Shown: positions 1 through 9,704 of the stretch, in pieces
Layout of the letters: each line of letters starts with the position of its first letter
How positions within the stretch are numbered: position 1 is the stretch's first letter
Source: Candidatus Harrisonbacteria bacterium RIFCSPHIGHO2_02_FULL_42_16
GTDB lineage: Bacteria > Patescibacteriota > Minisyncoccia > UBA6257 > 02-FULL-45-10c
Assembly: GCA_001818695.1 (NCBI GenBank)
Contig: MHJG01000023.1
Location: 1 to 43,665, forward strand
DNA: 43,665 nt
Direction of reading: 5' to 3'
The notes under the pieces: model-generated
Database searches by the model: none
What the model was told of the DNA's origin: nothing
What the model saw: only the letters and a program-made list of their open reading frames with translations
Position numbers and translations under genes: made by a program

Positions 1-778
1 CTTGAAATTTGGTGTTTTTCAATATTGAATTACGTGGCCTTTTTAATCCCGAACGACTCTCAGTGGAAGAAATAGCCTTAAGTTTTGTATCGGTTCCAGA
101 AAATCGAAGTATCTCTTTTGCAAAATCGTACCAAGAAGCTACGCCCTGGTTGGTAATATGATAAATACCAAAAGGCGCCCTTTTTTCAATAAGCTCTTTT
201 ATTTTCTCCGCTAAATCTTTGGTATATGTTGGGGATCCAAATTGATCATTAACAACTCTAATCTCTGGCTGGCTACGAGCCAGCTCTAATATTTTTCGCG
301 GAAAATCCAACCCTTTATGGGGCAAATTGCTGCCGAAAAACCAACTGGATCGAATTATGTAATGAGCCTTGTTGGCTACCGCTGTTAATTCTTCCCCCCT
401 AACCTTGCTTGCTCCATAAACATTTATGGCGTTAACCGGATCGCTTTCCTCAAAGCCGTTTTTGGAACCATCAAAAACATAATCAGTGCTAATAAAAACA
501 ATAGCCGCCCCAGCTTCCGTTGCGACTTTAGCAACATTTTGGGCACCATAAGCATTAACTGCAAAACATTTCTCAGTATTAATTTCACACCATTCGGCCC
601 TCACAATTGCAGCTGTATTAATAACTACATCCGGCCGATGTTTCTTGATAACGGCTGTGACTTGTACGGTGTCGGTAATTTCAACGTCTTTATGTGTAAG
701 ACCGATCGCCTTCTCGCCGAAAACACGCATTAAATCAAATCCTAGTTGGCCATCGGCGCCTAAAATTAATATCTTCAT
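1..778 (-). CDS. rfbD: dTDP-4-dehydrorhamnose reductase (RmlD/RfbD-like), partial at window edge
   Basis: Reverse-strand reading from the ATG at 778: MKILILGADGQLGFDLMRVFGEKAIGL...VVINTAAIVRAEWCE...VFISTDYVFDG...YGASKVRGE; GxxGQLG Rossmann motif and YxxxK; no stop before position 1. Confidence 0.9.
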   Translation of the reverse strand, partial: MKILILGADGQLGFDLMRVFGEKAIGLTHKDVEITDTVQVTAVIKKHRPDVVINTAAIVRAEWCEINTEKCFAVNAYGAQNVAKVATEAGAAIVFISTDYVFDGSKNGFEESDPVNAINVYGASKVRGEELTAVANKAHYIIRSSWFFGSNLPHKGLDFPRKILELARSQPEIRVVNDQFGSPTYTKDLAEKIKELIEKRAPFGIYHITNQGVASWYDFAKEILRFSGTDTKLKAISSTESRSGLKRPRNSILKNTKFQ

Positions 779-784
779 CATGAG

Positions 785-1825
785 CTACAAATCGTAAATA
801 CCTCGACGCTGTTTATCGTAGTGGTCCAAAAAATCGCTTTTCTGTTTAATTTTTATCCACCAACCTCTGTTTTTGATATACCAATCCACAAGATTGGCCA
901 GCGTTTCCGTGTAGTGATATCTGCGTTCCCATCCTAAATCCTTGGCAATGCGACTGTGGTCCGGCGAATAACGTAAATCCGCCCCCGGGCGATCATTAAC
1001 AAATTCAACATACTGGGCAGGATCTTTGTCAAGCGCTTCAGCTATTAAATTAATAATTTCGAGGTTGGTTTTTTCTTCGCCAGATATATTATAGATTTTT
1101 CCATCGGCCGCCCGGTGCATCACCATGTCCAGAGCCGCACAAAAGTCCTGAACGTGGATCCAGCTTCGAACATGGACGCCGCTTCCGTGAATAGGAATTT
1201 TTTTGCCATCCAGGACATTAGTAATAACTAGAGAATTTAATTTCTCCGGATATTGATAAGGACCATAATTGTTGGAGCTTCGCAATATAACAGCAGGCAG
1301 TTTATGGGTCCTAATATATGACTGAACTATTAAATCGGCGCTAGCTTTTGAGGCAGCGTACGGATTGCTAGGATTCAGCGGGTATTCTTCGCTGGTTTTA
1401 ATTCCTTTTGGAATATCTCCGTAAATCTCGTCTGTTGATATGTAAACAAATCTCGGTATTTTATGCTGCCGGACTGCCTCCAACAGAATATAAGCTCCTT
1501 GGATATTGGTTTTGATAAATTGAAAAGCGTTGACAATCGAACGATCAACATGGCTTTCAGCGGCAAAATTTATAACTATTTCAAACCCGTGTTTGGCAAA
1601 AAGATTTTCCACTAACAACTTGTCTCCAATATCGCCGCGAATAAATTCATATCGCTCACTGCCGGCCAGATCATCCAAGTTTTCTGGATTACCGGCGTAG
1701 GTCAGCAAATCCAGATTAAATATCTTGTATGAGGGATATTTGTTGTGCAAAAAACGAACAAAATTTGACCCCATAAAGCCGCAACCGCCGCAAATCAAAA
1801 TATTTTTATATGATTGATGGTTCAT
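785..1825 (-). CDS. rfbB: dTDP-glucose 4,6-dehydratase
   Basis: ILICGGCGFMGSNFVRFL; ISTDEIYGDI; YAASKASAD; typical RmlB length and motifs. Confidence 0.93.
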   Translation of the reverse strand: MNHQSYKNILICGGCGFMGSNFVRFLHNKYPSYKIFNLDLLTYAGNPENLDDLAGSERYEFIRGDIGDKLLVENLFAKHGFEIVINFAAESHVDRSIVNAFQFIKTNIQGAYILLEAVRQHKIPRFVYISTDEIYGDIPKGIKTSEEYPLNPSNPYAASKASADLIVQSYIRTHKLPAVILRSSNNYGPYQYPEKLNSLVITNVLDGKKIPIHGSGVHVRSWIHVQDFCAALDMVMHRAADGKIYNISGEEKTNLEIINLIAEALDKDPAQYVEFVNDRPGADLRYSPDHSRIAKDLGWERRYHYTETLANLVDWYIKNRGWWIKIKQKSDFLDHYDKQRRGIYDL

Positions 1826-3041
1826 CGCCGATAGGTATAATAAATTTTCCTCCCTTATGAATAAAATCAGCCTCCTTTTCCAAAATCGCCTTTTTGTAAT
1901 TCCAGGCCAAAAGCAAATAGTAATCCGGTCGATGGAATTCCGCGTATTGTCTGTTTCTTACAGGGACGCGCATCCCGGGCGTTAATTTACCTTGTTTTAA
2001 GGGCAGATCGTCCACCGCGTAATCTAAAACTTCCGGCCCGATTTTGCAATAATTAAGTAAAGTATTTCCTTTTGCCGGAGCACCGTAGGCGGCAATGGTT
2101 TTGCCTTGATTTTTCAGTTCCTGCAGAAGACCGACCAATTTACTTTTTGATTTTTCGATTCTGCTGGCCAGCAGGAAATAACTATTAAGATCGTCCAGTT
2201 TAAATTCCAGCTCTTTTTGAATCAAGCAAAAAACGTTTTCCGACACACTTTTCGCCCCTTTATGCCCAATAAACAGCCTCAGAGATTGGCCCTGCGACGG
2301 CATTATTTTAACGTCAAAAATCTCCAGACCAAATCTTTCGAAAAGCTTAATTAGCGGCCTAACCGCCAAGAAAGACAGGTGTTCGTGGTAAACGGTATCA
2401 TAAGTCAAGTTTTCGAACATATCAATCAGATAAGGCGCTTCGATGACAAGAACCCCCTGTGGGTGTAAAAGTTTTTTAATACCGGCGCAAAAATCATAAT
2501 GGTCATTAATGTGGGCGAAAACGTTGTTCGCTAAAATTATGTTTGCCGGCCCTTGTTCGGCGGCAATAGTTTCGGCCAGTCTCTGGCTAAAAAAGGCCGC
2601 CATCGTGTTAATGCCCCGTTCATTGGCCAACTTGGCTATATTCTTCGCCGGATCAATACCCAGGACATGGTATCCTCTATCTTGGAAAAACTTTAGCAAT
2701 ACGCCATCATTACTGCCGATTTCAACCACAAAACTACTTTTATCTTTTAGGAAATTTTTCGTTAAATCCAGTGCGTACGCTTCCCAGTACGCGGAAACCT
2801 TCGGCATGACCGATGAAAAATAAACGTAATGTTTAAACAATTCTTCTTTATTTACCACATGAACCAGCTGTGTCAAACCGCAATCGGAACAAAAATAAAC
2901 CTCTAAAGGATAAGTCCGTTCCACGGCGGTTAAATCTTCCGTACGTGAAAAACTGTTAGCTAATGGCTGCGATCCAAGATCCAAAAATTTTGTCAGCTTG
3001 CCGCTACGGCAATCCCGACATTTAGTATTCGTTTTTATCAT
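1806..3041 (-). CDS. class I SAM-dependent sugar C-methyltransferase with N-terminal zinc-binding domain
   Basis: CRDCRSGKLTKFLDLGSQPLANSF...YFCSDCGLTQLV zinc domain; VVEIGSNDGVLLKFF SAM motif; C-terminal AYGAPAKGNTLLNYC. Confidence 0.88.
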   Translation of the reverse strand: MIKTNTKCRDCRSGKLTKFLDLGSQPLANSFSRTEDLTAVERTYPLEVYFCSDCGLTQLVHVVNKEELFKHYVYFSSVMPKVSAYWEAYALDLTKNFLKDKSSFVVEIGSNDGVLLKFFQDRGYHVLGIDPAKNIAKLANERGINTMAAFFSQRLAETIAAEQGPANIILANNVFAHINDHYDFCAGIKKLLHPQGVLVIEAPYLIDMFENLTYDTVYHEHLSFLAVRPLIKLFERFGLEIFDVKIMPSQGQSLRLFIGHKGAKSVSENVFCLIQKELEFKLDDLNSYFLLASRIEKSKSKLVGLLQELKNQGKTIAAYGAPAKGNTLLNYCKIGPEVLDYAVDDLPLKQGKLTPGMRVPVRNRQYAEFHRPDYYLLLAWNYKKAILEKEADFIHKGGKFIIPIGDEPSII

Positions 3042-3769
3042 AATAGCTTTTTGAATTTTTTAAAATTCCAGCCGATCCAAAAAAACCATATGTACGCGAA
3101 TACTCGCGTGCCCCAGATAATCCATTTATACCAATGTGAAATAATAGTTGAATGACCAATCCTGCGCCGAAAACTAACGGGTATTTCCACAAATGAAATT
3201 TTATGGCTGACCAACAAAAGTATAAGTTCTGTGGCAAATAAGGGATTATTTGTTTTAAACTCGGGTCCGATTTTGCTGAGCGCGTCTTTGGTAAATAATT
3301 TGTAGGTGCAACCGATATCGGTTATCGTCTTAGCTCCAAACAAAATCTCAATTATCTTGGCGTAAACGACGTTTCCAAAACGCCGTAAAGCGCCCATATC
3401 TGTCCCTTTTTCAAGGGTGCTTCTGTTAGTGCGCGACCCAAGCACCACATCAAAATCAGACACGTACGCCAGAAAGCGGACAAGGTCTTTCCCGCAAAAA
3501 GTTCCATCCGGTTCACAAAGAATTACATAATCTCCCACGGCCTCAGTAATGCCGCGCCGAAAGGCGTATCCATACCCTTGCTCGGATTCGTGTACAATTC
3601 TTGCTTTAGTTTTTTTAACTTCTTCATCAGTTCCGGATTCCGCGTTATTGTTGACAACGATCACTTCATCCACCAAGCCGGTCTGGAAAAATTCCTCAAT
3701 TGATCTACTGATTGAATTTTTTTCTCGATAAGTTGCCAGGACAACTGAAACTTGTTTACCATTGAACAT
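3038..3769 (-). CDS. glycosyltransferase family 2
   Basis: VSVVLATYREKNSISRSIEEF...DEVIVVNNNAESGTDEE...CEPDGTF. Confidence 0.9.
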   Translation of the reverse strand: MFNGKQVSVVLATYREKNSISRSIEEFFQTGLVDEVIVVNNNAESGTDEEVKKTKARIVHESEQGYGYAFRRGITEAVGDYVILCEPDGTFCGKDLVRFLAYVSDFDVVLGSRTNRSTLEKGTDMGALRRFGNVVYAKIIEILFGAKTITDIGCTYKLFTKDALSKIGPEFKTNNPLFATELILLLVSHKISFVEIPVSFRRRIGHSTIISHWYKWIIWGTRVFAYIWFFWIGWNFKKFKKLL

Positions 3770-3907
3770 AAGAATGATGATTTTAAGTATTAATATAGCA
3801 TAAGGATGGCGATACGTAAAGTTTGAGTCTTGGTCATTAAAAAATGAGAAAAATACAGCATTTTGAACTTGCGAAGCTACTGCGGGCCGGCCTTAGTTAT
3901 ATTTATA

Positions 3908-5020
3908 ATGATTAAGAGAAAAATTCTTTTTGCGATCGGACGATTGTCGGTCGGCGGGGCGGAAAAATTATTGGTTCATCAGCTTCGGGTTATTAATCAA
4001 TCTAAGTTTGAGCTATTTTTACTGACTCTTTTTCCGGAACAAAAAGAAAGTTTTATCAGCGAGGTTCGGCTTTTGCCAAACCGCTGGAAAAAATTTAATT
4101 TCCGTTCGCTTTTTGATTTGATTTCTTGGTGGAAGCTATACAGTTATTTTAGGAAAGAAAGGTTTGATATTGTGGTAACTTCGCTTTTTTCCGCTAATTT
4201 AATTGTTCGGCTGGCGGCCATTTTAGCCGGTATTCCTGTGATTATTTCTTATGAGCATAATTTATATCCGGATAAGCATCGCTGGCAGATTTGGGCGGAT
4301 TGGCTACTGGCAAAATGGACAGGCCTAATTTTGGTGGATGCGGAATCAGTGCGGGAATTTACCAGCCGGCAAGAGGAGATTCCTAAATCCAAGTTTAAGA
4401 CCCTCTATATTCCGCCGCTTTTAGAAATGAGCGGCGCTCGTAGTGCGGATTCAGTTCGAAAAGAATTAGGGATACCAATCGGCGCTAAAGTAATTTTAAC
4501 CGTTAGCCGATTAGTGGAAGAAAAAGGACACTACTATTTAATAGAAGCTGCTAAAAAAGTGCTGTCAGAATTTCCCGATGTTTATTTTGTAATTGTTGGT
4601 TGGGGGCCGTTAGAAGAGAGTTTAAAGTTACAAATTGAAAGTTTTAAGTTAAAAGATAGGGTATTTTTGCCTGGGAGAATGGATATCCGGGATGTTTTGC
4701 CTCTGGCGGATATTTATGCCGAACCAGCCGTAATGACCGATCTTCCTATTGCCATTATGGAAGCGATGCGGTTGGGAAAACCGATTGTCGCCACTAATAT
4801 CGGGGAAATACCGGTTTTTGTCCGCAATCAGGAAAGCGGACTTTTAGTGAATCCTAAAGATTCGTTAGCGCTGGCGGAAAAAATCGCGCAGCTTTTAAAA
4901 GATGAAGAATTGCGGAAAAAATTTGGAATCGCCGCCGAAAAAATTGTCCGCCGCTATTCTTTGGAAGAATACGAAAAAAATTTTGAGAATTTAATTAAAG
5001 ATACTTTTTATAGTTCTTAA
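3908..5020 (+). CDS. glycosyltransferase family 4/1
   Basis: Start at MIKRKILFAIGRLSVGGAEKLLVHQL preferred to 3863; LTVSRLVEEKGHYYLIEA; EAMRLGKPIVATNIGEIP. Confidence 0.9.
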   Translation: MIKRKILFAIGRLSVGGAEKLLVHQLRVINQSKFELFLLTLFPEQKESFISEVRLLPNRWKKFNFRSLFDLISWWKLYSYFRKERFDIVVTSLFSANLIVRLAAILAGIPVIISYEHNLYPDKHRWQIWADWLLAKWTGLILVDAESVREFTSRQEEIPKSKFKTLYIPPLLEMSGARSADSVRKELGIPIGAKVILTVSRLVEEKGHYYLIEAAKKVLSEFPDVYFVIVGWGPLEESLKLQIESFKLKDRVFLPGRMDIRDVLPLADIYAEPAVMTDLPIAIMEAMRLGKPIVATNIGEIPVFVRNQESGLLVNPKDSLALAEKIAQLLKDEELRKKFGIAAEKIVRRYSLEEYEKNFENLIKDTFYSS

Positions 5021-5849
5021 GACATCGAATTATTGCCAATTTAGAATTTGGTAATTTTATTCCAGCCGCCGCAAGTTTTTTTGTGTTTAAAATACAATTT
5101 GATCGGCCAGTTTTGGCGAGTCCCAATCTGCTTAAGTCCTTTAACGGTATCATTTGGTATTGGTGATGGGGATTAACCAATTCTTTATACCATTTTAAAA
5201 TATCCCGGTGTTTTACCGCGTCGGGATTAGTGACATTATAAATTCCGGTTTCCCTTTTTTTAATCAATTGATCAGTAGCCCGGATTAAGTCTTTAACAAC
5301 GGTGACGGAATTCTCCACGTCAATGATTTTTGGATATTTAGTTAATTTAGTAATTAAGTTTCTGGGACCGGGCAAGTCGTCAATCGGCATCCGCAGGCGC
5401 AAAATCAAAACCGGAAATTTTTTTAAGATATTATCCGCCGTAGCTTTGGTCCAAGCATAAAAATTAGGCGGTTTCGGCTGGTCTTCTTCAGTAAAACCGC
5501 CCCGCTTTTTGCCGTTAAAAAGGCAGCCGCTGGAAAGTTGAACTAAAAAGATATTTCTGTCCACGCATGACTTTAAAAGCATCAGCGGTCCGGTAATATT
5601 GCTGTTGAGAGTTTCCAATTTATGTTCTTCGCACCAATCTACATTTGGCCGCCCGGTTTTACCGGCGGCGTTAATTACTATTTTTGGCCGAAGCCGGTCC
5701 AAAACTTTTTCCACGGCTTTTGGGTCGCTAATATCCGCTGAAACAATTTGCGCCTTTTCTTTATAGTAATCTTTATATTTGTTTCCCAGCCAGCCATTGC
5801 CAAAAATAACTATTTCTTTTTTCATAGGGTTATATATAGTATTAATCAT
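4995..5849 (-). CDS. NAD-dependent sugar-nucleotide reductase/epimerase (RmlD-like)
   Basis: EIVIFGNGWLGNKYKDYY; VINAAGKTGRPNVDWCE; QLSSGCLFNGKKRGGFTEED; FYAWTKATAD. Confidence 0.85.
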   Translation of the reverse strand: MINTIYNPMKKEIVIFGNGWLGNKYKDYYKEKAQIVSADISDPKAVEKVLDRLRPKIVINAAGKTGRPNVDWCEEHKLETLNSNITGPLMLLKSCVDRNIFLVQLSSGCLFNGKKRGGFTEEDQPKPPNFYAWTKATADNILKKFPVLILRLRMPIDDLPGPRNLITKLTKYPKIIDVENSVTVVKDLIRATDQLIKKRETGIYNVTNPDAVKHRDILKWYKELVNPHHQYQMIPLKDLSRLGLAKTGRSNCILNTKKLAAAGIKLPNSKLAIIRCLKNYKKYL

Positions 5850-5870
5850 TGCTTTGCGTTTGTAAATTTA

Positions 5871-6353
5871 ATGAAAAAAATCAGTCAATTAACCGATGGG
5901 GAAATAAAACAATTAGTAGGACTTTTAAAAAAGGTTCAATTGCCGGCGCCCTATCCGGTTTTTGTCGCTTTGCTTAAATCTGTACCGGTAGTGCCGGTGG
6001 ATATTGCGATTATGCCGGATAAAAATCATATTTTGCTAACTTCCAGGAATGATGAATTTTATAAAGGTTGGCATGTTCCGGGAAGTATTTTATTATATAA
6101 AGAAAAGCTTGGGCATTGCGCCATGCGAGTGGCTGAAAAAGAACTTGGTCTGGTGTCTAAAGATTTAAAACACTTGAGATTTGAAACTCATTTTGAATAT
6201 TTTGATACAAGAGAGCATGGGATAACGATGTTTTTTACCGCTCAAGCGAAGAAAAAATCGAGAGCCGGCACTTATTTTCCCTTAGATAAAATTCCTAAAA
6301 ATTTCCTCAAAGAACAGTTAGTGGAAATTAATTATTTAAAAAATTTGCGATAA
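5871..6353 (+). CDS. NUDIX-like hydrolase with degenerate box (GDP-mannose mannosyl hydrolase-like)
   Basis: Start at MKKISQLTDGE; WHVPGSILLYKEKLGHCAMRVAEKELGL matches a NUDIX-type segment with non-canonical acidic positions. Confidence 0.65.
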   Translation: MKKISQLTDGEIKQLVGLLKKVQLPAPYPVFVALLKSVPVVPVDIAIMPDKNHILLTSRNDEFYKGWHVPGSILLYKEKLGHCAMRVAEKELGLVSKDLKHLRFETHFEYFDTREHGITMFFTAQAKKKSRAGTYFPLDKIPKNFLKEQLVEINYLKNLR

Positions 6354-7487
6354 ATGAAAGTACCTCTTTTTCGACCAAAATTAGGCAAAGAAGAATTGGT
6401 TAATTTAAAAAAGGTTTTTAAAACCGGCTGGGTGGGTTTGGGGCCGATGACTCAAGAATTGGAAAAGCAATTCGCTAAATCAGCCGGCGTTGATTACGCA
6501 GTCGGCGTTACTTCCTGCACCGCCGCGCTTCATATTGCTCTTCAGGCCTTGGTGGTCGGCGAAGGAGACGAGGTATTGATTCCGGCTATTACGGTGGTAT
6601 CTACTCCCTACGCGGCTTTATACAATCGGGCTACGCCGATTTTTGTGGATGTGGAAAAAGACACTTTATGTATGGATCCGAAGGACTTGGAAAAGAAAAT
6701 TACCAAACGAGCCAAGGCAATTATTCCGGTGCATCTCGGCGGCCACAGCTGTGATTTGGATGCGATTTTAAAAATTGCCCAAAAGCATAACCTATATGTA
6801 GTAGAGGATTGCGCTAATGCCCAAGGCGCTTTATATAAAGGAAAGCCGGTTGGCGGTCTTGGCGATATCGGCTGTTTTAGTTTTGAGGCCAAGAAAAATA
6901 TGACTACTGGTGATGGGGGCATGCTGACGACTAACGATGAAAAATTAGCCGCCAAATTAAAAGCGCTTCGTTGGTACGGGTCTAGTGCGGATACTTGGAA
7001 GCGGTTTACCGGCAACACTAAATATTCTTGGCATTACGATGTTGCCGAGTTGGGATGGAAATATAATATGAATGATATTATGGCGGCGATTGGGTTAGCT
7101 CAATTTAAAAAATTGCCAAAGGTCTTAAAAGTCAAAGATAAATTGCGGGCAAAATATAATCAGGCGTTAAAAGGAATTTCTTGGCTGGAAACGCCTAAAG
7201 ACCAGCCATACACCAAAAGCGGCTGGTGGCTTTATGTAGCGAGAATTAAAAATGGCTGGCGGGACAAATTTATGGAGTATATGGCGGAAAATGGCGTTAC
7301 TACCAGCGTGCATTTCCCCCCGGTTTATCAGCATTCTTATTTTAGAAAAATTGGCATTACTGCCTATTGTCCGGTGGCGGAAAATGCGGCTAAAGAAATT
7401 GTGTCTTTACCGCTTTTTGCCTCAATGAACCAGCAAGAATTTAATTATGTTGTCAAAATTATAAAGGAATTTTCTCCGCTTACTTGA
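6354..7487 (+). CDS. DegT/DnrJ/EryC1/StrS aminotransferase
   Basis: KTGWVGLGPMTQELEKQFA; VTSCTAALHIALQAL; CFSFEAKKNMTTGDGGM with the PLP lysine. Confidence 0.92.
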   Translation: MKVPLFRPKLGKEELVNLKKVFKTGWVGLGPMTQELEKQFAKSAGVDYAVGVTSCTAALHIALQALVVGEGDEVLIPAITVVSTPYAALYNRATPIFVDVEKDTLCMDPKDLEKKITKRAKAIIPVHLGGHSCDLDAILKIAQKHNLYVVEDCANAQGALYKGKPVGGLGDIGCFSFEAKKNMTTGDGGMLTTNDEKLAAKLKALRWYGSSADTWKRFTGNTKYSWHYDVAELGWKYNMNDIMAAIGLAQFKKLPKVLKVKDKLRAKYNQALKGISWLETPKDQPYTKSGWWLYVARIKNGWRDKFMEYMAENGVTTSVHFPPVYQHSYFRKIGITAYCPVAENAAKEIVSLPLFASMNQQEFNYVVKIIKEFSPLT

Positions 7488-7513
7488 CAAATTCGTGGCG
7501 GTTAACTTATAAT
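7484..7513 (+). promoter_or_regulatory. sigma70-type promoter (TTGACA, 18 bp spacer, TATAAT)
   Basis: TTGACA at 7484-7489, TATAAT at 7508-7513; the -35 overlaps the stop codon of the upstream aminotransferase. Confidence 0.8.
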
Positions 7514-7563
7514 CTTATAAGTTATTTAGTAGTTGAATAAGAGAAATAGGAGGAGGAGGAGAA

Positions 7564-8244
7564 ATGGAAAATAGTCTGGCGACAGAAGAGCAAGAGGCGC
7601 TTGATTTGTTATTGGAAAGAGTCGGGTTTTTGTTGAAAAGAAAAACTGGTTTGCTAACTGATAAAGAACAAGAATTGACAAGTTATTTGCTGGCCAGAGT
7701 TACGCCCTTGCCAATGATGGAATGGCCGGTTTTGAAAGTAATGTGGGAGAAGCGGTTATTGCCGATGAGTCCGATGGAATGCGTGATTGTGGATAAGGAC
7801 CCGTTTCAAACGCCGGTAGAAGATTTGAAAATACTGCTTTCTTATCGGGATGATGCGCATTTTCCAGATTGCTGGCACCATCCGGGAAGTTATTTGGGAA
7901 GTGGCGATAAAATTGCCGAAGCGGTTCAGCGAACGATTGAAAAGGAAATTAAATCAGATGTGGCCGAGTTTTGGCCAGTCACTATGGCGAATTTCTATAA
8001 ATTAGCGAGAGACCATGAATTTTCTTATCTTCATGTGTGCCGGCTTTCTGGCGAAGTAGTGATAGTTCCGGGAAAGTTGGAATTTTTACCAGCGCTTCGG
8101 CCGCCAGCGAATCTTTTGCCGCATCATAAGTTAATGCAGGAGCGAGTGGTGGAGTGGCTTATGGTGATGAAAGAGCTTAGCCCAAGTCATCGGGAAATGG
8201 TGCTTCGGGTAACGCGATATTTGGAGGCCCCGCTTTCTAAATAA
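7564..8244 (+). CDS. NUDIX-like domain protein (degenerate box)
   Basis: AGGAGGAGGAG ribosome-binding site; FPDCWHHPGSYLGSGDKIAEAVQRTIEKEI resembles the segment in the 5871-6353 protein. Confidence 0.6.
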   Translation: MENSLATEEQEALDLLLERVGFLLKRKTGLLTDKEQELTSYLLARVTPLPMMEWPVLKVMWEKRLLPMSPMECVIVDKDPFQTPVEDLKILLSYRDDAHFPDCWHHPGSYLGSGDKIAEAVQRTIEKEIKSDVAEFWPVTMANFYKLARDHEFSYLHVCRLSGEVVIVPGKLEFLPALRPPANLLPHHKLMQERVVEWLMVMKELSPSHREMVLRVTRYLEAPLSK

Positions 8245-8268
8245 TCAATAGTCAATTTTTAGATTCAA

Positions 8269-8297
8269 GACCGCAATTTATAGCAGCGGTCTTTTTT
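8269..8297 (+). terminator. rho-independent terminator
   Basis: GACCGC-loop-GCGGTC followed by TTTTTT. Confidence 0.8.
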
Positions 8298-8402
8298 GTT
8301 AGAAAAATTACAGAAACAGAACTTCGTTAATTTGGGTTTTATATATAAGTATTTGCAATTTTCTGGAAAATATATTTATAATCTATTCAAGCATAATTTT
8401 TT

Positions 8403-9677
8403 ATGGAAAAGAAAGAACAAAATTTTTATGGAGTATATAATCTTCCCGGAAATAAATTTCGGCCCGGCAAAGATAAGGTATATTATGCCCAGGCGGTTTA
8501 TGGCGACGAAGAAATTGAAGCGGTGGTTCAATGTCTTAAAGAGGGTTGGCTGGGTATGGGTAAATATGTGGCGGAATTTCAGGATAAGGTGGCCAAGATT
8601 TTTGGCAAGCAGTATGGCGTGGTGGTTAATTCCGGTTCTTCAGCAAATTACGCGGCTTTAAAGGCCTTGAATTTGCCGGTTGGCAGTGAAGTGATTACCC
8701 CGGCCTGCACCTTTGCCACCACTTTTAGCACAATAGTTTTAAATAATTTATTGCCAGTGGTGGCAGATTCTGATTTAGGAACTTACAACTTAGACCTTTC
8801 CAAATTAGAAGCGATGCTTTCGAATAAGACGCGGGCCGTAATCGTGCCGCATACCCTTGGCAATTTAAATGACATGGCAACGCTTTCTAAGTTTTGTAAA
8901 AAGCATAATTTATATTTAATTGAAGATAGTTGCGATACTATCGGCGGTCAATTTAGCGGTCAGCCAACCGGCGTCTGGAGCGATATTACCACTGCCAGTT
9001 TTTACGCTTCGCATCATATCACTGCGGCTGGCGGAGGCGGGATTGTTTGCATTAATGACTCGGAATTGGCTCGGCATGTCTATGCTTATCGGGAATGGGG
9101 CCGGGCGGCTCAGCATGACAGCGAAGAGCTGGATTTTCGGTTTACCGCGGAACATACCGGCGTTCATTATGATAAGAAATTCACCTATACCCATATGGGC
9201 CATAATTTAAAGCCGGTAGAAGTAATGTTTGCCTTTGGTTTAGTGCAATTAAAAAAATTGCCGGAAGTGGTAGAAACTCGCAGAAAAGTTTTTGAGTCCC
9301 TGCGTAACTTTTTTAAGAATTACGAAGAATATTTTATTTTGCCGGAGGAGCACCCGGACGCCAAAGTTACCTGGCTTGCTTTCCCGCTTACTATTCGGGA
9401 CGGCGCGCCTTTTGAGCGGTTTGAGTTATTAAAATTTTTAGAAGACCGGAATATTCAAACCCGGCTTTTATTCGCCGGCAATATCTTGCGGCACCCGGCC
9501 TATAAAAATGTTCCTTGCCGCGTGGTTGGTGATTTAACTAATGCTGATAAAATCATGAGAGATTCTTTGGTTATTGGCGCCCATCAAGGCATGACCGCGG
9601 AAATGGTTGATTATGTAAAAGCCACTTTTGAAGAATTTTTAAAAAAAGATAGATCTCCCAAAACCACCTTTGTTTAA
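8403..9677 (+). CDS. DegT-family PLP 3-dehydratase-like enzyme (RfbH/ColD type, catalytic Lys replaced by His)
   Basis: VNSGSSANYAALKAL; SFYASHHITAAGGGG carries His where aminotransferases have Lys; KFTYTHMGHNLKPVEVMFAFGLVQLKKL. Confidence 0.85.
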   Translation: MEKKEQNFYGVYNLPGNKFRPGKDKVYYAQAVYGDEEIEAVVQCLKEGWLGMGKYVAEFQDKVAKIFGKQYGVVVNSGSSANYAALKALNLPVGSEVITPACTFATTFSTIVLNNLLPVVADSDLGTYNLDLSKLEAMLSNKTRAVIVPHTLGNLNDMATLSKFCKKHNLYLIEDSCDTIGGQFSGQPTGVWSDITTASFYASHHITAAGGGGIVCINDSELARHVYAYREWGRAAQHDSEELDFRFTAEHTGVHYDKKFTYTHMGHNLKPVEVMFAFGLVQLKKLPEVVETRRKVFESLRNFFKNYEEYFILPEEHPDAKVTWLAFPLTIRDGAPFERFELLKFLEDRNIQTRLLFAGNILRHPAYKNVPCRVVGDLTNADKIMRDSLVIGAHQGMTAEMVDYVKATFEEFLKKDRSPKTTFV

Positions 9678-9704
9678 ATAAGACAATTAAGATAGTATTG
9701 AATA

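Noticed and set aside
539-733. 64-aa plus-strand ORF
   Set aside because: Lies wholly opposite rfbD, which reads through 1-778 on the minus strand
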